The notes under the pieces: generated by a model | Told to the model about the DNA's origin: nothing | Seen by the model: only the letters and a program-made list of their open reading frames with translations | The model's database searches: none | In this document: positions 25,601 through 30,805 of the stretch, piece by piece | How positions within the stretch are numbered: position 1 is the stretch's first letter | How the letters are laid out: the number at the start of each line of letters is the position of its first letter | NCBI RefSeq assembly: GCF_932526225.1 | Contig: NC_064047.1 | Span: forward strand, 10,956,494 to 11,020,493 | Source: Nematostella vectensis | Lineage: Eukaryota > Cnidaria > Anthozoa > Actiniaria > Edwardsiidae | DNA length: 64,000 bases | Direction: 5' to 3' | Program-made: the position numbers and the translations under genes

Positions 25601-27047
25601 GAGCTCCAGTGCTTTCTTAAAACTACATATTATGATAGTCATTTTACTCAGCTACATAAAACCTGGGGAGGGAAAGGGTGGGTGCTTATTCAGGGGAGGC
25701 AGTTATTCAAGGGAGGCGCTTATTCGAGTAAATGGTATGCCATACCTTATATTATATTTGCGTTATACATATAAGGTATTCTCCATTTTTATTATAAGAT
25801 GAGGATAAAGAAAATCACTACTGTAGAGAAATAAAATTATATATACATGTCCGATACACCAACAAAATACAAGTGGTACGAGTCGTGAAGCAGAAATCTC
25901 CAGTGGTACAAGTGGTGTTTTGAATATCTGGGTATCCTGTGTTGTAAAAGTTGTTTAGTGGTGTTTGGGTATCCTGTGTTGTAAAAGTTGTTTAGTGTTG
26001 TTTGGTTATCCTGTGATAGAATACCAGTGGTACGAGTCGTGAAGCAGAAATCTCCGGTGGTACAAGTGGTGTTTTGAATATCTGGGTATCCTGTGTTGTA
26101 AAAGTTGTTTAGTGGTGTTTGGGTATCCTGTGTTGTAAAAGTTGTTTAGTGTTGTTTGGTTATCCTGTGATAGAATACCAGTGGTACGAGTCGTGAAGCA
26201 GAAATCTCCGGTGGTACAAGTGGTGTTTTGAATATCTGGGTATCCTGTGTTGTAAAAGTTGTTTAGTGGTGTTTGGGTATCCTGTGATAAAATACCAGTG
26301 GTACGAGTCGTGAAGCAGAAATCTCCAGTGGTACAAGTGGTGTTTTGAATATCTGGGTATCCTGTGTTGTAAGAGTTGTTTAGTGGTATTTGGGTATCCT
26401 GTGTTGTAAAAGTTGTTTAGTGTTGTTTGGGTATCCTGTGATAGAATACCAGTGGTACGAGTCGTGAAGCAGAAATCTCCGGTGGTACAAGTGGTGTTTT
26501 GGGTATCTGGGTATCCTGTGTTGTAAAAGTTGTTTAGTGGTGTTTGGGTATCCTGTGATAAAATACCAGTGGTACGAGTCGTGAAGCAGAAATCTCCAGT
26601 GGTACAAGTGGTGTTTTGGGTATCTGGGTATCCTGTGTTGTAAAAGTTGTTTAGTGGTGTTTGGTATCCTGTGATAAAATACCAGTGGTACGAGTCGTGA
26701 AGCAGAATTCTTCAGTGGTACAAGTAGTGGAACAATGGCTCACCACTGGTACCATTGGTGTTGTGGAAATGGACACACTTTGGGTACCCTGTGTTGAGAT
26801 ACTTTGGGTTTCCTTCATAAAATGAAGGTAGGATTTTTTTACTCACCACTGGGCGTGGCCCCTCGTTCTCAGAGAATTCTGCAATCAGAATAAAATCCTC
26901 TTCAAATGCTGCCCTTGGCCATGGTGTGGCAACAACATCAGGAAAGTGAAGCCCCTTTGGGAGTGTCCTCTTGCTCATCACTCGCTCCACCTCCTCTGGT
27001 CCTCTCCATTTGACCTGGTCGTACCCCCAGTGCATAATTGGCAGTGC
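947..27047 (-). CDS. SMCR8: SMCR8-like DENN protein gene (whole span, many exons)
   Basis: SMCR8 forms a complex with C9orf72 and WDR41 that acts in autophagy and lysosome signalling; it carries a longin and a DENN module. The N-terminal exons encode DFILIAEFSENEGPRPV, then LTIPSEGG..GTFDKNAF and MSVDYHAQ, then LYDIHARGFVRPFCM, which line up with the SMCR8 longin region. The 3' exons encode LSRVLDFKNH..ALMSGRPVVI, VRLLVSALWMFVPQKTR and KPLHVTDLASLKLAGL, which line up with its DENN part, and IIQYFCEVLKDQQIDFF near the C-terminus. Exons placed: 26847-27047, 25139-25227, 24498-24570, 24111-24193, 23566-23611, 22313-22397, 21659-21750, 20698-20857, 20400-20452, 19727-19779, 18527-18584, 17779-17857, 16252-16364, 15188-15392, 6197-6440, 5176-5287, 4677-4730, 4474-4597, 3753-3797, 1196-1255, 947-1004. 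Some small exons between 19.7 and 16.4 kb and between 3.75 and 1.26 kb are unresolved. The final exon is off the window. Confidence 0.85.
1196..1255 (-). CDS. SMCR8: SMCR8 exon, 20 codons
   Basis: Acceptor TCATTCTAG, sequence DEVEVLNRLEIHFSDAKIIQ, donor CAG|GTAACA. It is exactly 60 nt, phase 0 at both ends, and in phase with the next exon. Its likely neighbour upstream in the mRNA was not found in 1256-3752, where a (CAT/CAC) repeat dominates. Confidence 0.7.
2215..2940. repeat. CAT/CAC trinucleotide-rich low-complexity block
   Basis: Long runs of CATCAC, CACCAT and CACCGC triplets. A larger unit containing CCACCAGAAT(T/C)ATCATCATTAT is repeated around 2350 and 2637, so the block also has a period of about 285 bp. 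Histidine-rich frames read here are by-products of the triplet repeat. The block is intronic to the SMCR8-like gene. Confidence 0.95.
2941..3752. other. Stretch without recognised exon
   Basis: AT-rich sequence with a short GATC/GATT/GGTT tetranucleotide patch at 3357-3403. I see no confident exon; a small missing SMCR8 exon could be here. Confidence 0.5.
3753..3797 (-). CDS. SMCR8: SMCR8 small exon
   Basis: Acceptor CTTTTTATCGCAG and donor CCG|GTAAGC bracket 45 nt reading GIFLSTIFNSRNAWP in phase 0, consistent with the phase 0 end of the exon at 4474-4597. The neighbouring 3842-3935 holds a 58-bp direct duplication in the intron. Confidence 0.6.
4474..4597 (-). CDS. SMCR8: SMCR8 DENN-region exon
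   Basis: Acceptor TATTGTTCATAG; reads ANGWVVFPWRRKPLHV then TDLASLKLAGLCKSRHG and ends LPKSVK at donor AAAG|GTAAAG. The segment KPLHVTDLASLKLAGL aligns with the SMCR8 DENN part. The open frame runs on to 4321 without splicing, so a read-through end is an alternative. Confidence 0.75.
4677..4730 (-). CDS. SMCR8: SMCR8 DENN-region exon, 54 nt
   Basis: Acceptor TTTTTGTAATGCAG, donor GAG|GTAGGA. In phase 2 it reads EVRLLVSALWMFVPQKTR, which matches the SMCR8 segment that follows the SGRPVVI strand. Entry and exit phases fit both neighbours exactly. Confidence 0.8.
5176..5287 (-). CDS. SMCR8: SMCR8 DENN-region exon
   Basis: Acceptor CTGCCTCGGTTCCAG, donor ACG|GTAAAA. Reads VLSRVLDFKNHFIFGIHLAF then ALMSGRPVVIMADSSNER; the SGRPVVI strand is the clearest DENN hallmark in this half of the gene. 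Phase 1 in, phase 2 out, matching its neighbours. Confidence 0.8.
6197..6440 (-). CDS. SMCR8: SMCR8 serine/arginine-rich middle exon
   Basis: Acceptor GGGCTCTATCTCAG, then INRQNQPLNQLSRKSYSLEN and a low-complexity linker ending NPVIKQG at donor GGAG|GTGAGA. The phase (0 in, 1 out) fits the exons at 15188-15392 and 5176-5287. It lies 152 bp from the inserted virus-like element, so the intron before it is 8.7 kb, of which 8.3 kb is the element. Confidence 0.7.
6592..6879 (+). repeat. Left terminal inverted repeat of virus-like element
   Basis: Matches the reverse complement of 14607-14896 almost base for base. From the tip inward it holds GGGGGGGACTGGGTAG, a perfect hairpin at 6623-6657, then two copies of a unit with CAATCGGCAAAAG, then two to three copies of a unit with TTAGGGC.GCAGGTG. 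TTTCGCGT or a near match recurs five times. Confidence 0.95.
6623..6657. promoter_or_regulatory. Perfect hairpin in left terminal repeat
   Basis: CTGGGAGGCCCGGA (6623-6636) and its exact reverse complement (6644-6657) flank a 7-base C-rich loop. The same stem occurs at 14832-14865 in the other repeat. Position near the tip suggests a role in end recognition or replication start; that role is inference. Confidence 0.9.
7044..7721 (-). CDS. Element glycine-rich membrane protein, 225 aa, intact
   Basis: The only long gene of the element with an unbroken frame. A proline-rich N-terminus (about residues 13-32) is followed by a basic segment, then two glycine/alanine-rich hydrophobic stretches (roughly residues 74-125, with ASGIAAGALSSAGLGVSLSG), a charged helix with LQDGRISDEEFRLILQEQE, and a strongly basic tail. 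It is predicted to sit in a membrane as a helical hairpin. The gene starts 17 nt after the end of the capsid-like gene on the same strand. I do not recognise its function; a virion membrane or membrane-lytic role is a guess from neighbours. Confidence 0.75.
   Translation of the reverse strand: MANSDVSSGGMSIYPPLPSAHPPQTPTAPASTGGDAQSFRLQVIRDTQAVLDNEITHYRQVRKKYKRAFAVTHAVSVASGIAAGALSSAGLGVSLSGIGVLIGAPLAGVAGLVGVVGAGAGVVSRGLTSKVAKHEDTMVLVESKKNSISELVSKALQDGRISDEEFRLILQEQERYNALKAAIRARHGLAPHDKKSGKGPSLVARERMKKRLRKIREEFGSEVFE
7738..8426 (-). pseudogene. Element minor-capsid (penton-like) protein, frame broken
   Basis: Two overlapping frames: 8426-8010 (138 codons) and 8013-7738 (91 codons). The first has the features of minor capsid proteins of Polinton-type elements: a segment KKCSLFNSW-like (here RKCSLFNSWYNLE) and LPAGHHTAESIVETIN. 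The second ends in a typical jelly-roll terminal strand, RRVDFKDKPVRLVLEL. The shift lies next to a G6C5 run at 8021-8031. Assignment as penton-like is by pattern and context. It is divergent from the plus-strand gene at 8456, with only about 30 bp between their starts. Confidence 0.65.
8456..9920 (+). pseudogene. Element large protein of unknown function, broken by a frameshift and a stop
   Basis: Three collinear frames: 8456-9031, then 9078-9596 (homology begins about 9027), then 9597-9920. The first carries LNFAVWCATAGCGVS and RFHVYFTTRRILYELG, the second NHGLGDVFVFYPGEGY and GAQVNVRSSIAG, the third ends in a hydrophobic helix LSVLVVAAAYYLF. They read as one protein of roughly 480 residues with a C-terminal membrane anchor. 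The first break is at an A6 run (9021-9026); the second is a TAG at 9594-9596 followed at once by ATGATG, so the third part could also be a separate small gene. I do not know the function; repeated family motifs and context suggest a structural role. It ends 5 bp from the converging gene at 9926. Confidence 0.7.
9926..10885 (-). pseudogene. Element coiled-coil plus transmembrane protein, broken frame
   Basis: Frames 10885-10604, 10737-10462 and 10444-9926 together cover one gene. The N-terminal piece has an acidic TTPLIPFDPDDGESIP segment. The last piece (172 codons) has a long charged coiled coil (about residues 1-75), a basic segment RERIKAIFKKYGF, three hydrophobic glycine-rich helices, and ends NAWLLILAVAAFLVRRM, a membrane anchor with a basic tail. 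No enzyme motif is present. Two frame changes, near 10750 and 10510, break it. Function unknown; membrane location is predicted. Confidence 0.65.
10886..10983. promoter_or_regulatory. Divergent intergenic spacer of the element
   Basis: A gap of 98 bp separates the starts of the minus-strand membrane-protein gene and the plus-strand capsid gene, so both promoters must lie in or overlap it. It contains the palindromic ACATGTCTAACA/TGTTAGACATGT region at 10915-10932. Confidence 0.4.
10984..11298 (+). pseudogene. Element probable major capsid (jelly-roll) protein, 3' part deleted
   Basis: About 105 codons of an intact N-terminus: LDPQRTPIIPLGLKAER, then RVTLNPSTASPEETLYVAVP, then SGHANNTVVNNVGRNL and LKITFAGETLQDTSRYDVF. 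Alternating beta-strand pattern and position in the element suggest the first barrel of a double jelly-roll capsid protein; this is inference from pattern. At about 11298 the coding sequence runs into the truncated end of the helicase gene on the other strand, and the frame stops at 11340 after foreign codons. Confidence 0.65.
11277..14234 (-). pseudogene. Element DNA polymerase B-SF1 helicase gene, frame-shifted and 3'-truncated
   Basis: One coding lane in several frames: 14234-13611, 13486-13007, 13082-12435, 12480-about 12320, then about 12320-11277. The middle part has PolB-type palm motifs: HIDMRAAYL (motif A), HIRAFVLAYTNIAL (motif B region) and RVCTDAIYA (motif C, cf. DTDS). It continues in frame into an SF1 helicase with AGQGGSGKTEGAV (Walker A), EVIIIDECCKVQ (Walker B) and QVVCCGDYGQVPP (motif III). 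The distal helicase motifs are missing because of the deletion near 11.3 kb. The N-terminal third is not recognised beyond a CHNNHAW motif. Likely role is replication of the element by protein priming. Breaks coincide with C7, C7, T5 and T7 runs. Confidence 0.8.
14244..14606 (-). CDS. Element small cysteine-rich, zinc-binding-type protein
   Basis: About 120 codons, or about 101 if the Met at residue 20 is used. Contains CGWLKAGHANTCGRRCMDTY, then CKVHLQR and CRICGVGTRS and CRPCG: four Cys/His pairs spaced like two zinc-binding knuckles. The reading frame is open and starts at the inner edge of the right terminal repeat, just upstream of the polymerase gene. A nucleic-acid-binding role is likely but not shown. 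Confidence 0.55.
   Translation of the reverse strand: MLGLQLDIRMSCGIPSVRRMRYGRDYCGWLKAGHANTCGRRCMDTYCKVHLQRLRMGIPLAVPCRICGVGTRSETRLCRPCGANRVGQWMRGVGRRARVARGIPELPVRDWVARHSSRRL
14607..14896 (-). repeat. Right terminal inverted repeat of virus-like element
   Basis: Inverted copy of 6592-6879 with a few substitutions and a slightly longer (ATT)n stretch at 14648-14657. Hairpin arms at 14832-14845 and 14852-14865. Near identity of the two repeats over 290 bp contrasts with the broken genes inside. Confidence 0.95.
15188..15392 (-). CDS. SMCR8: SMCR8 serine-rich linker exon
   Basis: Acceptor TTGTCCTTTCAACAG, donor GAG|GTAGGT, 205 nt, phase 2 in and 0 out. Reads LSFHKEMHGDENWESGYE then a serine-rich stretch and ends VVIRRQNSDFE. 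Such a serine-rich linker separates longin and DENN modules in SMCR8. It is the last exon before the intron that carries the virus-like element. Confidence 0.75.
15432..16226. repeat. 24-25-bp minisatellite filling an SMCR8 intron
   Basis: About 30 variant copies of a unit like GGTCTGGTACCCATCACCCC, with subfamilies containing TGGTAAATTTTACC and GGTCACTACCCATAAT. The array occupies nearly all of the 859-bp intron between exons 15188-15392 and 16252-16364. Confidence 0.95.
16252..16364 (-). CDS. SMCR8: SMCR8 linker exon
   Basis: Acceptor CTTATACCTTCTCTCAACAG, donor CCCTG|GTCAGT. Reads LGSSGSCYSLDSFKSCLEED then IASSVRSCESALSP. Phase 0 in, 2 out, fitting exactly to the next exon. Confidence 0.75.
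16635..17088. repeat. 88-bp tandem repeat, five copies
   Basis: ACTTATATCTTAAC recurs at 16726, 16814 and 16902, an 88-bp period; the unit also holds TTCTACGGCAATCACTGCAC. Intronic in SMCR8. Confidence 0.95.
17265..17800. repeat. 32-33-bp minisatellite carrying a splice-donor-like motif
   Basis: Repeated GCCGATATCTTACCGATGGT with variable spacer. On the minus strand each unit reads CCATCGGTAAGATATCGGC, which includes a consensus donor CG|GTAAGAT. The array overlaps the 3' end of the candidate exon at 17779-17857. Confidence 0.95.
17779..17857 (-). CDS. SMCR8: Candidate SMCR8 exon overlapping a minisatellite
   Basis: Strong acceptor TTTTCTTTTTTTCAG and donor ATCG|GTAAGA bracket 79 nt that is open in all three frames, so the reading frame is not decided. 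The last third of the exon is the first copy of the 32-bp repeat. Confidence 0.35.
18100..18425. repeat. Degenerate GGGTCTGGGGATGAG minisatellite
   Basis: About seven imperfect copies of a 40-60-bp unit containing GAGTGA(C/T)GGGGGTCTGGGGATGA. Intronic in SMCR8. Confidence 0.85.
18527..18584 (-). CDS. SMCR8: Candidate SMCR8 exon
   Basis: Acceptor GTATGATTGCAG, sequence HFVQEAIALDVERTEALLI, donor ATCG|GTAAGG. Its entry phase does not fit the exon at 19727-19779 directly, so another small exon would be needed between them. Confidence 0.4.
18961..19130. mobile_element. MITE-like element with GCTGTAGCAGG-type ends
   Basis: Ends GCTGTAGCAG and CTGCTATGGC are imperfect inverted repeats. The interior has CACGCCCCTACTGGCCATTTCC and AATATTG, shared with 23140-23240, 54450-54500 and 62047-62208, so this is a dispersed family. 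Confidence 0.6.
19727..19779 (-). CDS. SMCR8: SMCR8 exon
   Basis: Acceptor TTTTCTTTTTCTTTAG, donor TGAG|GTACCT, 53 nt reading RKSRVFSPAYLHNCRQLR. Phase 0 in agrees with the exon at 20400-20452. Confidence 0.6.
20400..20452 (-). CDS. SMCR8: SMCR8 coiled-coil exon
   Basis: Acceptor TCTGTTTTTAAAG, donor GAT|GTAAGT, reading AYSLSRLDVLLKQQVEQD. Equivalent to the helical segment before the conserved PxY region in SMCR8. Confidence 0.6.
20698..20857 (-). CDS. SMCR8: SMCR8 helical exon
   Basis: Acceptor TTTTGTTTTATCAG is strong; reads NDPRIRHQFEELEMLAKKRN. The 3' end is less sure: donor CACCG|GTAACA at 20698 gives the right phase, but TTG|GTAACT or AAAC|GTAGCC upstream are alternatives. Confidence 0.65.
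21488..21655. repeat. 38-bp tandem repeat beside a splice donor
   Basis: Four copies of GCCTGTGTGTCTGTTGCGTT plus TGATTTATTTCC. The array begins within the donor region of the exon at 21659-21750 (minus strand GTAAAGCAGACACACAGG). Confidence 0.9.
21659..21750 (-). CDS. SMCR8: SMCR8 helical exon
   Basis: Acceptor TTGTTGAACAG, donor CATATG|GTAAAG, 92 nt, phase 1 in and 0 out, which joins both neighbours. Reads ATDNRTKYKEHYDQVWSETQ then RIIEALKPHM. Confidence 0.7.
22313..22397 (-). CDS. SMCR8: SMCR8 longin-adjacent exon
   Basis: Acceptor TTATTGTGGTTTAG, donor ACGAG|GTAAAA. Reads VSRLFRFGNRIVFSRDLHQR then LLDLISLR. With the previous exon it gives EFNKVSRLFRFGNR, matching the EFSRASECLKTGNR region of human SMCR8. 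Confidence 0.75.
22463..22846. repeat. 166-bp direct duplication around an (AT)n tract
   Basis: 22463-22627 and 22682-22846 are near-identical, each ending in CTAAGCTGGGAA. Between them is (AT)n at 22628-22681. A diverged third segment with AGTTTAGCC follows near 22895. Confidence 0.95.
23566..23611 (-). CDS. SMCR8: SMCR8 exon, 46 nt
   Basis: Acceptor CCACTGTATTTCAG, donor AACAAG|GTAAGA. Reads KLLNSMEQLMTEFNK, equivalent to the KIMQQFQELSAEFSR helix of SMCR8. Phase 2 in, 0 out. Confidence 0.8.
24111..24193 (-). CDS. SMCR8: SMCR8 longin exon
   Basis: Acceptor TTTTGTTTCATTTTAG, donor AAAAG|GTTTGT. Reads VHHFTLYDIHARGFVRPFCM then CYLSHCK. The LYD.HARGFVRPFCM.Y.S motif is the strongest single match to SMCR8 in the window. 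Confidence 0.9.
24498..24570 (-). CDS. SMCR8: SMCR8 longin exon
   Basis: Acceptor GATTTCTTGCTCTCCCAG, donor TTAT|GTGAGT. Reads NTAFSVAEDTQLFLSEKKER then VYAY. Its acceptor lies 40 nt from a 308-bp (TCAC)n tract in the intron. Confidence 0.85.
24610..24917. repeat. (GAGT)n tetranucleotide microsatellite, about 77 uninterrupted units
   Basis: Essentially perfect GAGT repeat over 308 bp. Read on the minus strand as (CACT)n within an SMCR8 intron, just upstream of an acceptor. Confidence 0.99.
25139..25227 (-). CDS. SMCR8: SMCR8 longin exon
   Basis: Acceptor TATCCTCTTATAG, donor AAAG|GTATGG. Reads LTIPSEGGGTFDKNAFAVHV then MSVDYHAQE, matching LTIP...GTFD.N and MSVDYQA of SMCR8. Confidence 0.9.
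25370..25735. mobile_element. MITE-like element with ACTCGAATAAGC ends
   Basis: CCATATTCACTCGAATAAGC at 25370 and GCGCTTATTCGAGTAAATGG at 25716 are inverted repeats. The interior repeats the GGGGAGGC.CTTATT motif. No coding capacity. Intronic in SMCR8. Confidence 0.8.
25866..26720. repeat. Composite minisatellite, intronic
   Basis: Six to seven copies of a 110-150-bp unit with AAATACCAGTGGTACGAGTC, GAAGCAGAAATCTCC and one or two sub-copies of GTATCCTGTGTTGTAAAAG. Copy length varies with the number of sub-copies. Confidence 0.95.
26847..27047 (-). CDS. SMCR8: SMCR8 first coding exon placed
   Basis: Acceptor ATATCTTGTTTGTCCAG at 27048, likely start ATG at 27035, donor CCCAGTG|GTGAGT. Encodes a short leader and then DFILIAEFSENEGPRPV, the conserved first strand and helix of the longin domain. 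An upstream 5' exon is implied by the acceptor and could lie near 29.3-29.5 kb. Confidence 0.85.
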
Positions 27048-27171
27048 CTGGACAAACAAGATATAGATGATACCCCTTGGTAAGAACTATAAACCACTTG
27101 GAAATTCTTAAAAGTTGTGTCAGAACCCATGATAACGCCTATTTAACGCCTATTTACTGTAAGTTGCATTA

Positions 27172-28037
27172 TGCACTAGTCAATTGAAACCCCCACCCCA
27201 CGGTCCCGGGGAAGGGTGGGGGATCACACTTTGACACTGTACAAAACAGAGAAAAGCCCCCACACCACCCCCACACCCATGGTCCCGGGGAAGGGTGGGG
27301 GATTACACTTTGACCCTGTACAAAACAGAGAAAAGCCCCCACACCACCCCCACACCCATGGTCCCGGGGAAGGGTGGGGGATTACTTTGACACTGTACAA
27401 AACAGAGAAAAGCCCCCACATTCACCCCCACACCCATGGTCCCGGGGAAGGGTGGGGGATTACTTTGACACTGTACAAAACAGAGAAAAGCCCCCACATC
27501 CACCCCCACACCCATGGTCCCGGGGAAGGGTGGGGGATTACTTTGACACTGTACAAAACAGAGAAAAGCCCCCACCCCCTCAGGACAAAACTGCAGTCAA
27601 ATGCCTCTACCCCTTGTAAACAGGCAACTACCCCACAACAAGTCATCTGGAATAAGCTTTATCTTTCAAAGCGAGTACACTTTAGTGAGTACATTTGTAC
27701 TCTTAACTTTGAAGATAACAGTTACCAGAAAAATGGGAAAAAAATTATGTTCATGTGGTGTTAGTTATCATATTCATATTTGTTTGGGAACATTTTGCCA
27801 TGCTGCTTACTTCATGCTGATACATGGGATGCTTGCTACAGAAGAGAAAGAGTCTCAAACCAGAAACTGACATTTGTGTTGTCCCCAAGCCCATGGTGGA
27901 CAAGTCTATGAGTCAAAAGCTGTCAATTCCCCCACCCCCTCAGTACAGATTCTCGATCAAAAGTGCACTAAACCCCCATGTTAACCCCACACTAATCCAC
28001 GGGACCATGTGGTTGGGGGTTGCAAATGACTAGTGCA
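27172..28037. mobile_element. Non-autonomous TIR element containing a 77-79-bp minisatellite
   Basis: TGCACTAGTCAATTGAAACC at 27172 and its near-complement ending TGACTAGTGCA at 28037 are terminal inverted repeats, flanked by TTA on both sides. From 27202 to about 27575 the interior holds five copies of a unit with GGTCCCGGGGAAGGGTGGGG. No transposase frame. Confidence 0.8.
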
Positions 28038-28272
28038 TTAAAGGGGAGGTAATTTTTTAAAGAATGGTACTCATTTCACATATAGGAAAACAAGCCAAAA
28101 ACTGAGTCAGCAAAATGAAACACTTCACTTGGCCATAATCCTGTATCAGCGCTGTCATAACTCAGCATTCAAGGTTGAATAAATAGTTAAGGATTTCTTG
28201 CTAAAAACCCAAAACTCAGCAAGCAAGATGTAATTCAAATCTAAAGTGTCCGGTATCGGGAAATGATATACA

Positions 28273-29024
28273 GAAAATGACCTAATAAATGCCCTCTATC
28301 TAAACAATGCCTCTGATCTAATGAACACCCCCCTAAGCTTACAAGTTTGCAATGAATGCCCCTGTCTAATAAACGCCCCCCTCTCCCTCTATTAAATGCC
28401 ACCTCCCCTCCCCCGCTCCCTCCCCTGCCAGCTTAAAAACAAACGACATAGGAATTCCGGAAATATAAATGGTAATTTAATTTTAATCAACACTGGTAAG
28501 CGAGTAGTGTCTTGTTCAATGTCAAGTTCAAAATGATGGTACCGCTCTCTAAACGTCCCTGATCTAATTGCTTTCTTTCGTTTTGTCTTCAAAGTGTAGC
28601 ATCCAGCAATAACAATTCTGCTTGTTTCCGCTTTCTTGCACCATTAAATCATTGCATTCGTCATACAGTAAACGCTTGTTACGCAGGCTATAATCTAAAA
28701 TGATCCTGGCTTAGACTAGAACCCCACTGTACTTGGGCAGGGCCGTATCCAGCATGATAATACAAGTAAGGCACTTGATGTTTAGTGTTTCACAATTGAA
28801 AAGTACGAGATAAAAAAAACCTGCTTTTGTTGGATTTAATATCCAGTGGCTAAATTTGCCTCGGGAAAATTTTGATTCTGGTAACAGGCCTCTTGGATTT
28901 GTTACATTTTCATAGTTTGTAAAGAACACCCTTTTCTAATAAATGCCTCCTATCTAATTAACGCCCCCTCTCCTTAGACTATCGAAATTTAATAAACGCT
29001 CCGGGCGTTTATTTGGTCATTTAC
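28273..29024. mobile_element. TIR element with TAATAAACGCCC-type ends
   Basis: GAAAATGACCTAATAAATGCCC at 28273 and GGGCGTTTATTTGGTCATTT at 29003 are inverted repeats. The interior has several scattered (T)AATAAA(C/T)GCCCCC motifs. No coding capacity seen. Confidence 0.75.
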
Positions 29025-29592
29025 GATAGGTAGAAATACCCATTAACCATTTCCCCATACATCGTTCATGATATCTTGTAAATTAGGAAATTAACCATAC
29101 TAATCCAGCACACCTGTTTTCCCAATAAAACCGCAGTTAATACTACATCAGCATCGATTAATACACTACCCTGTTTGTATTTCCTTGACAAAATCGTTCA
29201 AATTGTCCGAAAGATGACATAGAAGGGGGAGGGGAGACAGAAAAACATGAAATCGCATACCTTGCATTTAGTAAAAAATCATCTGCCTTCTAGGGAAGAA
29301 CACCGCAATATTTTATCGTAATTCTGGCAATATCTGGTCGTATATTAGTCCTCAGATTGGAGGAATTTTGTGGAGTAAGTTTTTACTTTCGAACTCCAAA
29401 ACATCACGCGACAGCATATACATATCAGGCAGGCGTCACTCGCCACTCTTCCTAGGTCTCTCACGGTTGCCGCCAGTAACGCCTGGTGGGATTTGAAGGT
29501 TGGAAGGAAGGTTTTGACAAGAACAGAAAGCAGAAGAAAGACACAATGAGCTAGCCACACTTTGGAAATCCTGTATTTGGGTTTATCTCTCT
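29025..29592. promoter_or_regulatory. Putative bidirectional promoter region
   Basis: Lies between the SMCR8-like gene (minus) and the plus-strand gene starting at 29593. I see no clear TATA box. A 5' untranslated exon of SMCR8 may be here. Confidence 0.35.
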
Positions 29593-30695
29593 ATGGAGGA
29601 CGACGAATGCCAAGGAAAGCAGCAATACTTCGCTGAGCAAGGTTGGTAGCGTTTTTTTTTGGTAGGAACATTCCCGAACATTGTTTGTTTGTTAGACATT
29701 TCTGAGAGATTATCGTTTCATTGTAGATGCGGATCTTTTTGAGGAAGAACTCTACGGGGATCTGTCTGTGGATCTGAACCAGGAAATGACATATCCCGAG
29801 GTAAATAACACCTTTCTATAGACTTTTGATTAAACATTCCTTCTCATACTTGGGCATTGTGTTTGTTTGTAGTTTTTTTCTTTTCTTTTTTTTTATTTAA
29901 GGGAGGGGGGGTGGGGGTAACTGTATCATTTTATTCATGATTGGTGTAAGCTTATACATCCCATCGTTTTTGTTGTTTTTATTAGTTGAAAAAGCTTTAT
30001 GATGAAAACAAGAAACAGCTTCGTGACGTCATGTTAGAGGTAGGATGTGGTCAGCATCTCATTAAAATGCCAGTCTTGGATACTTCTTTTCAACTTGGTT
30101 TGTTGCTCTTAATAACATCCACAGTCGGCACCATAAGCATTGCTTTTGATATTGTTTTTGATAGATGTAAACAAACCAGTCAGAAGATTGAGAAGAAGTA
30201 TTTTTACAGATCAAGTGATTTTGAGAAAAGGGGACATGTTTCTTGTTATGTTTCTAGAACTTGATAGAGTTTCATCCCTTGTCTTTCTTTACTATGTCCC
30301 TGTGACATGGAGCAATTTTGCAGCCAGTTAGTACCAAAACAGTTCGACAATGCTTAAAGCGCCAAGCTTCTACAAAGAAGACAAGCCGTACATTTCTATG
30401 TCCTTCCCTATGGAAGCCACTTTTATTTATATCTGCCTAAAATCATAAGTAAAATTAGGTTTAAGAATATTTGTATAGTGCATGTAACAACTGTGGCTTA
30501 CTGTCAGTTTATTTTTATCATCAGAACAAAACCCTAAGAGAACAAAACATAATACTAAAGAAGAATATTTCAAGCCTGTACCTCACAGCCAGAGAGGAGA
30601 TCCAGAGAAAGGATGCACAGATCAGTGCACTTCACGAAAAAGAAGTCAAAATGAGAAAGACCCTTTATGCTAAGAAGACCTCACAAGATACATGA
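29593..30695 (+). CDS. Short four-exon gene like the N-terminus of CASP8AP2/FLASH
   Basis: Exons 29593-29641, 29727-29800, 29986-30039 and 30525-30695, all with GT-AG borders and matching phases, give about 115 residues. The protein has an acidic start with DADLFEEELYGDLSVDL, then LKKLYDENKKQLRDVMLEV-type helix, then LREQNIILKKNISSLYLTAR and EEIQRKDAQISALHEKE. This order and the NISSLYLTAREEI..RKD.QIS.LH segment match the N-terminal coiled coil of FLASH, which in animals dimerises and binds Lsm11 in histone mRNA processing. It stops at TGA 30693-30695, far shorter than full FLASH. Either it is a stand-alone short form or splicing continues from an unseen donor. Family call is moderately sure. 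Confidence 0.65.
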
Positions 30696-30805
30696 AATAG
30701 ATATTGTTTTTTTTTTTTTCAATGCGATCATAAGAGATGAGGTAAGAAAAATCACATTGTGAAAGACCCTGTATGCCAGGACATCCTCACAAGATACATG
30801 AGATA

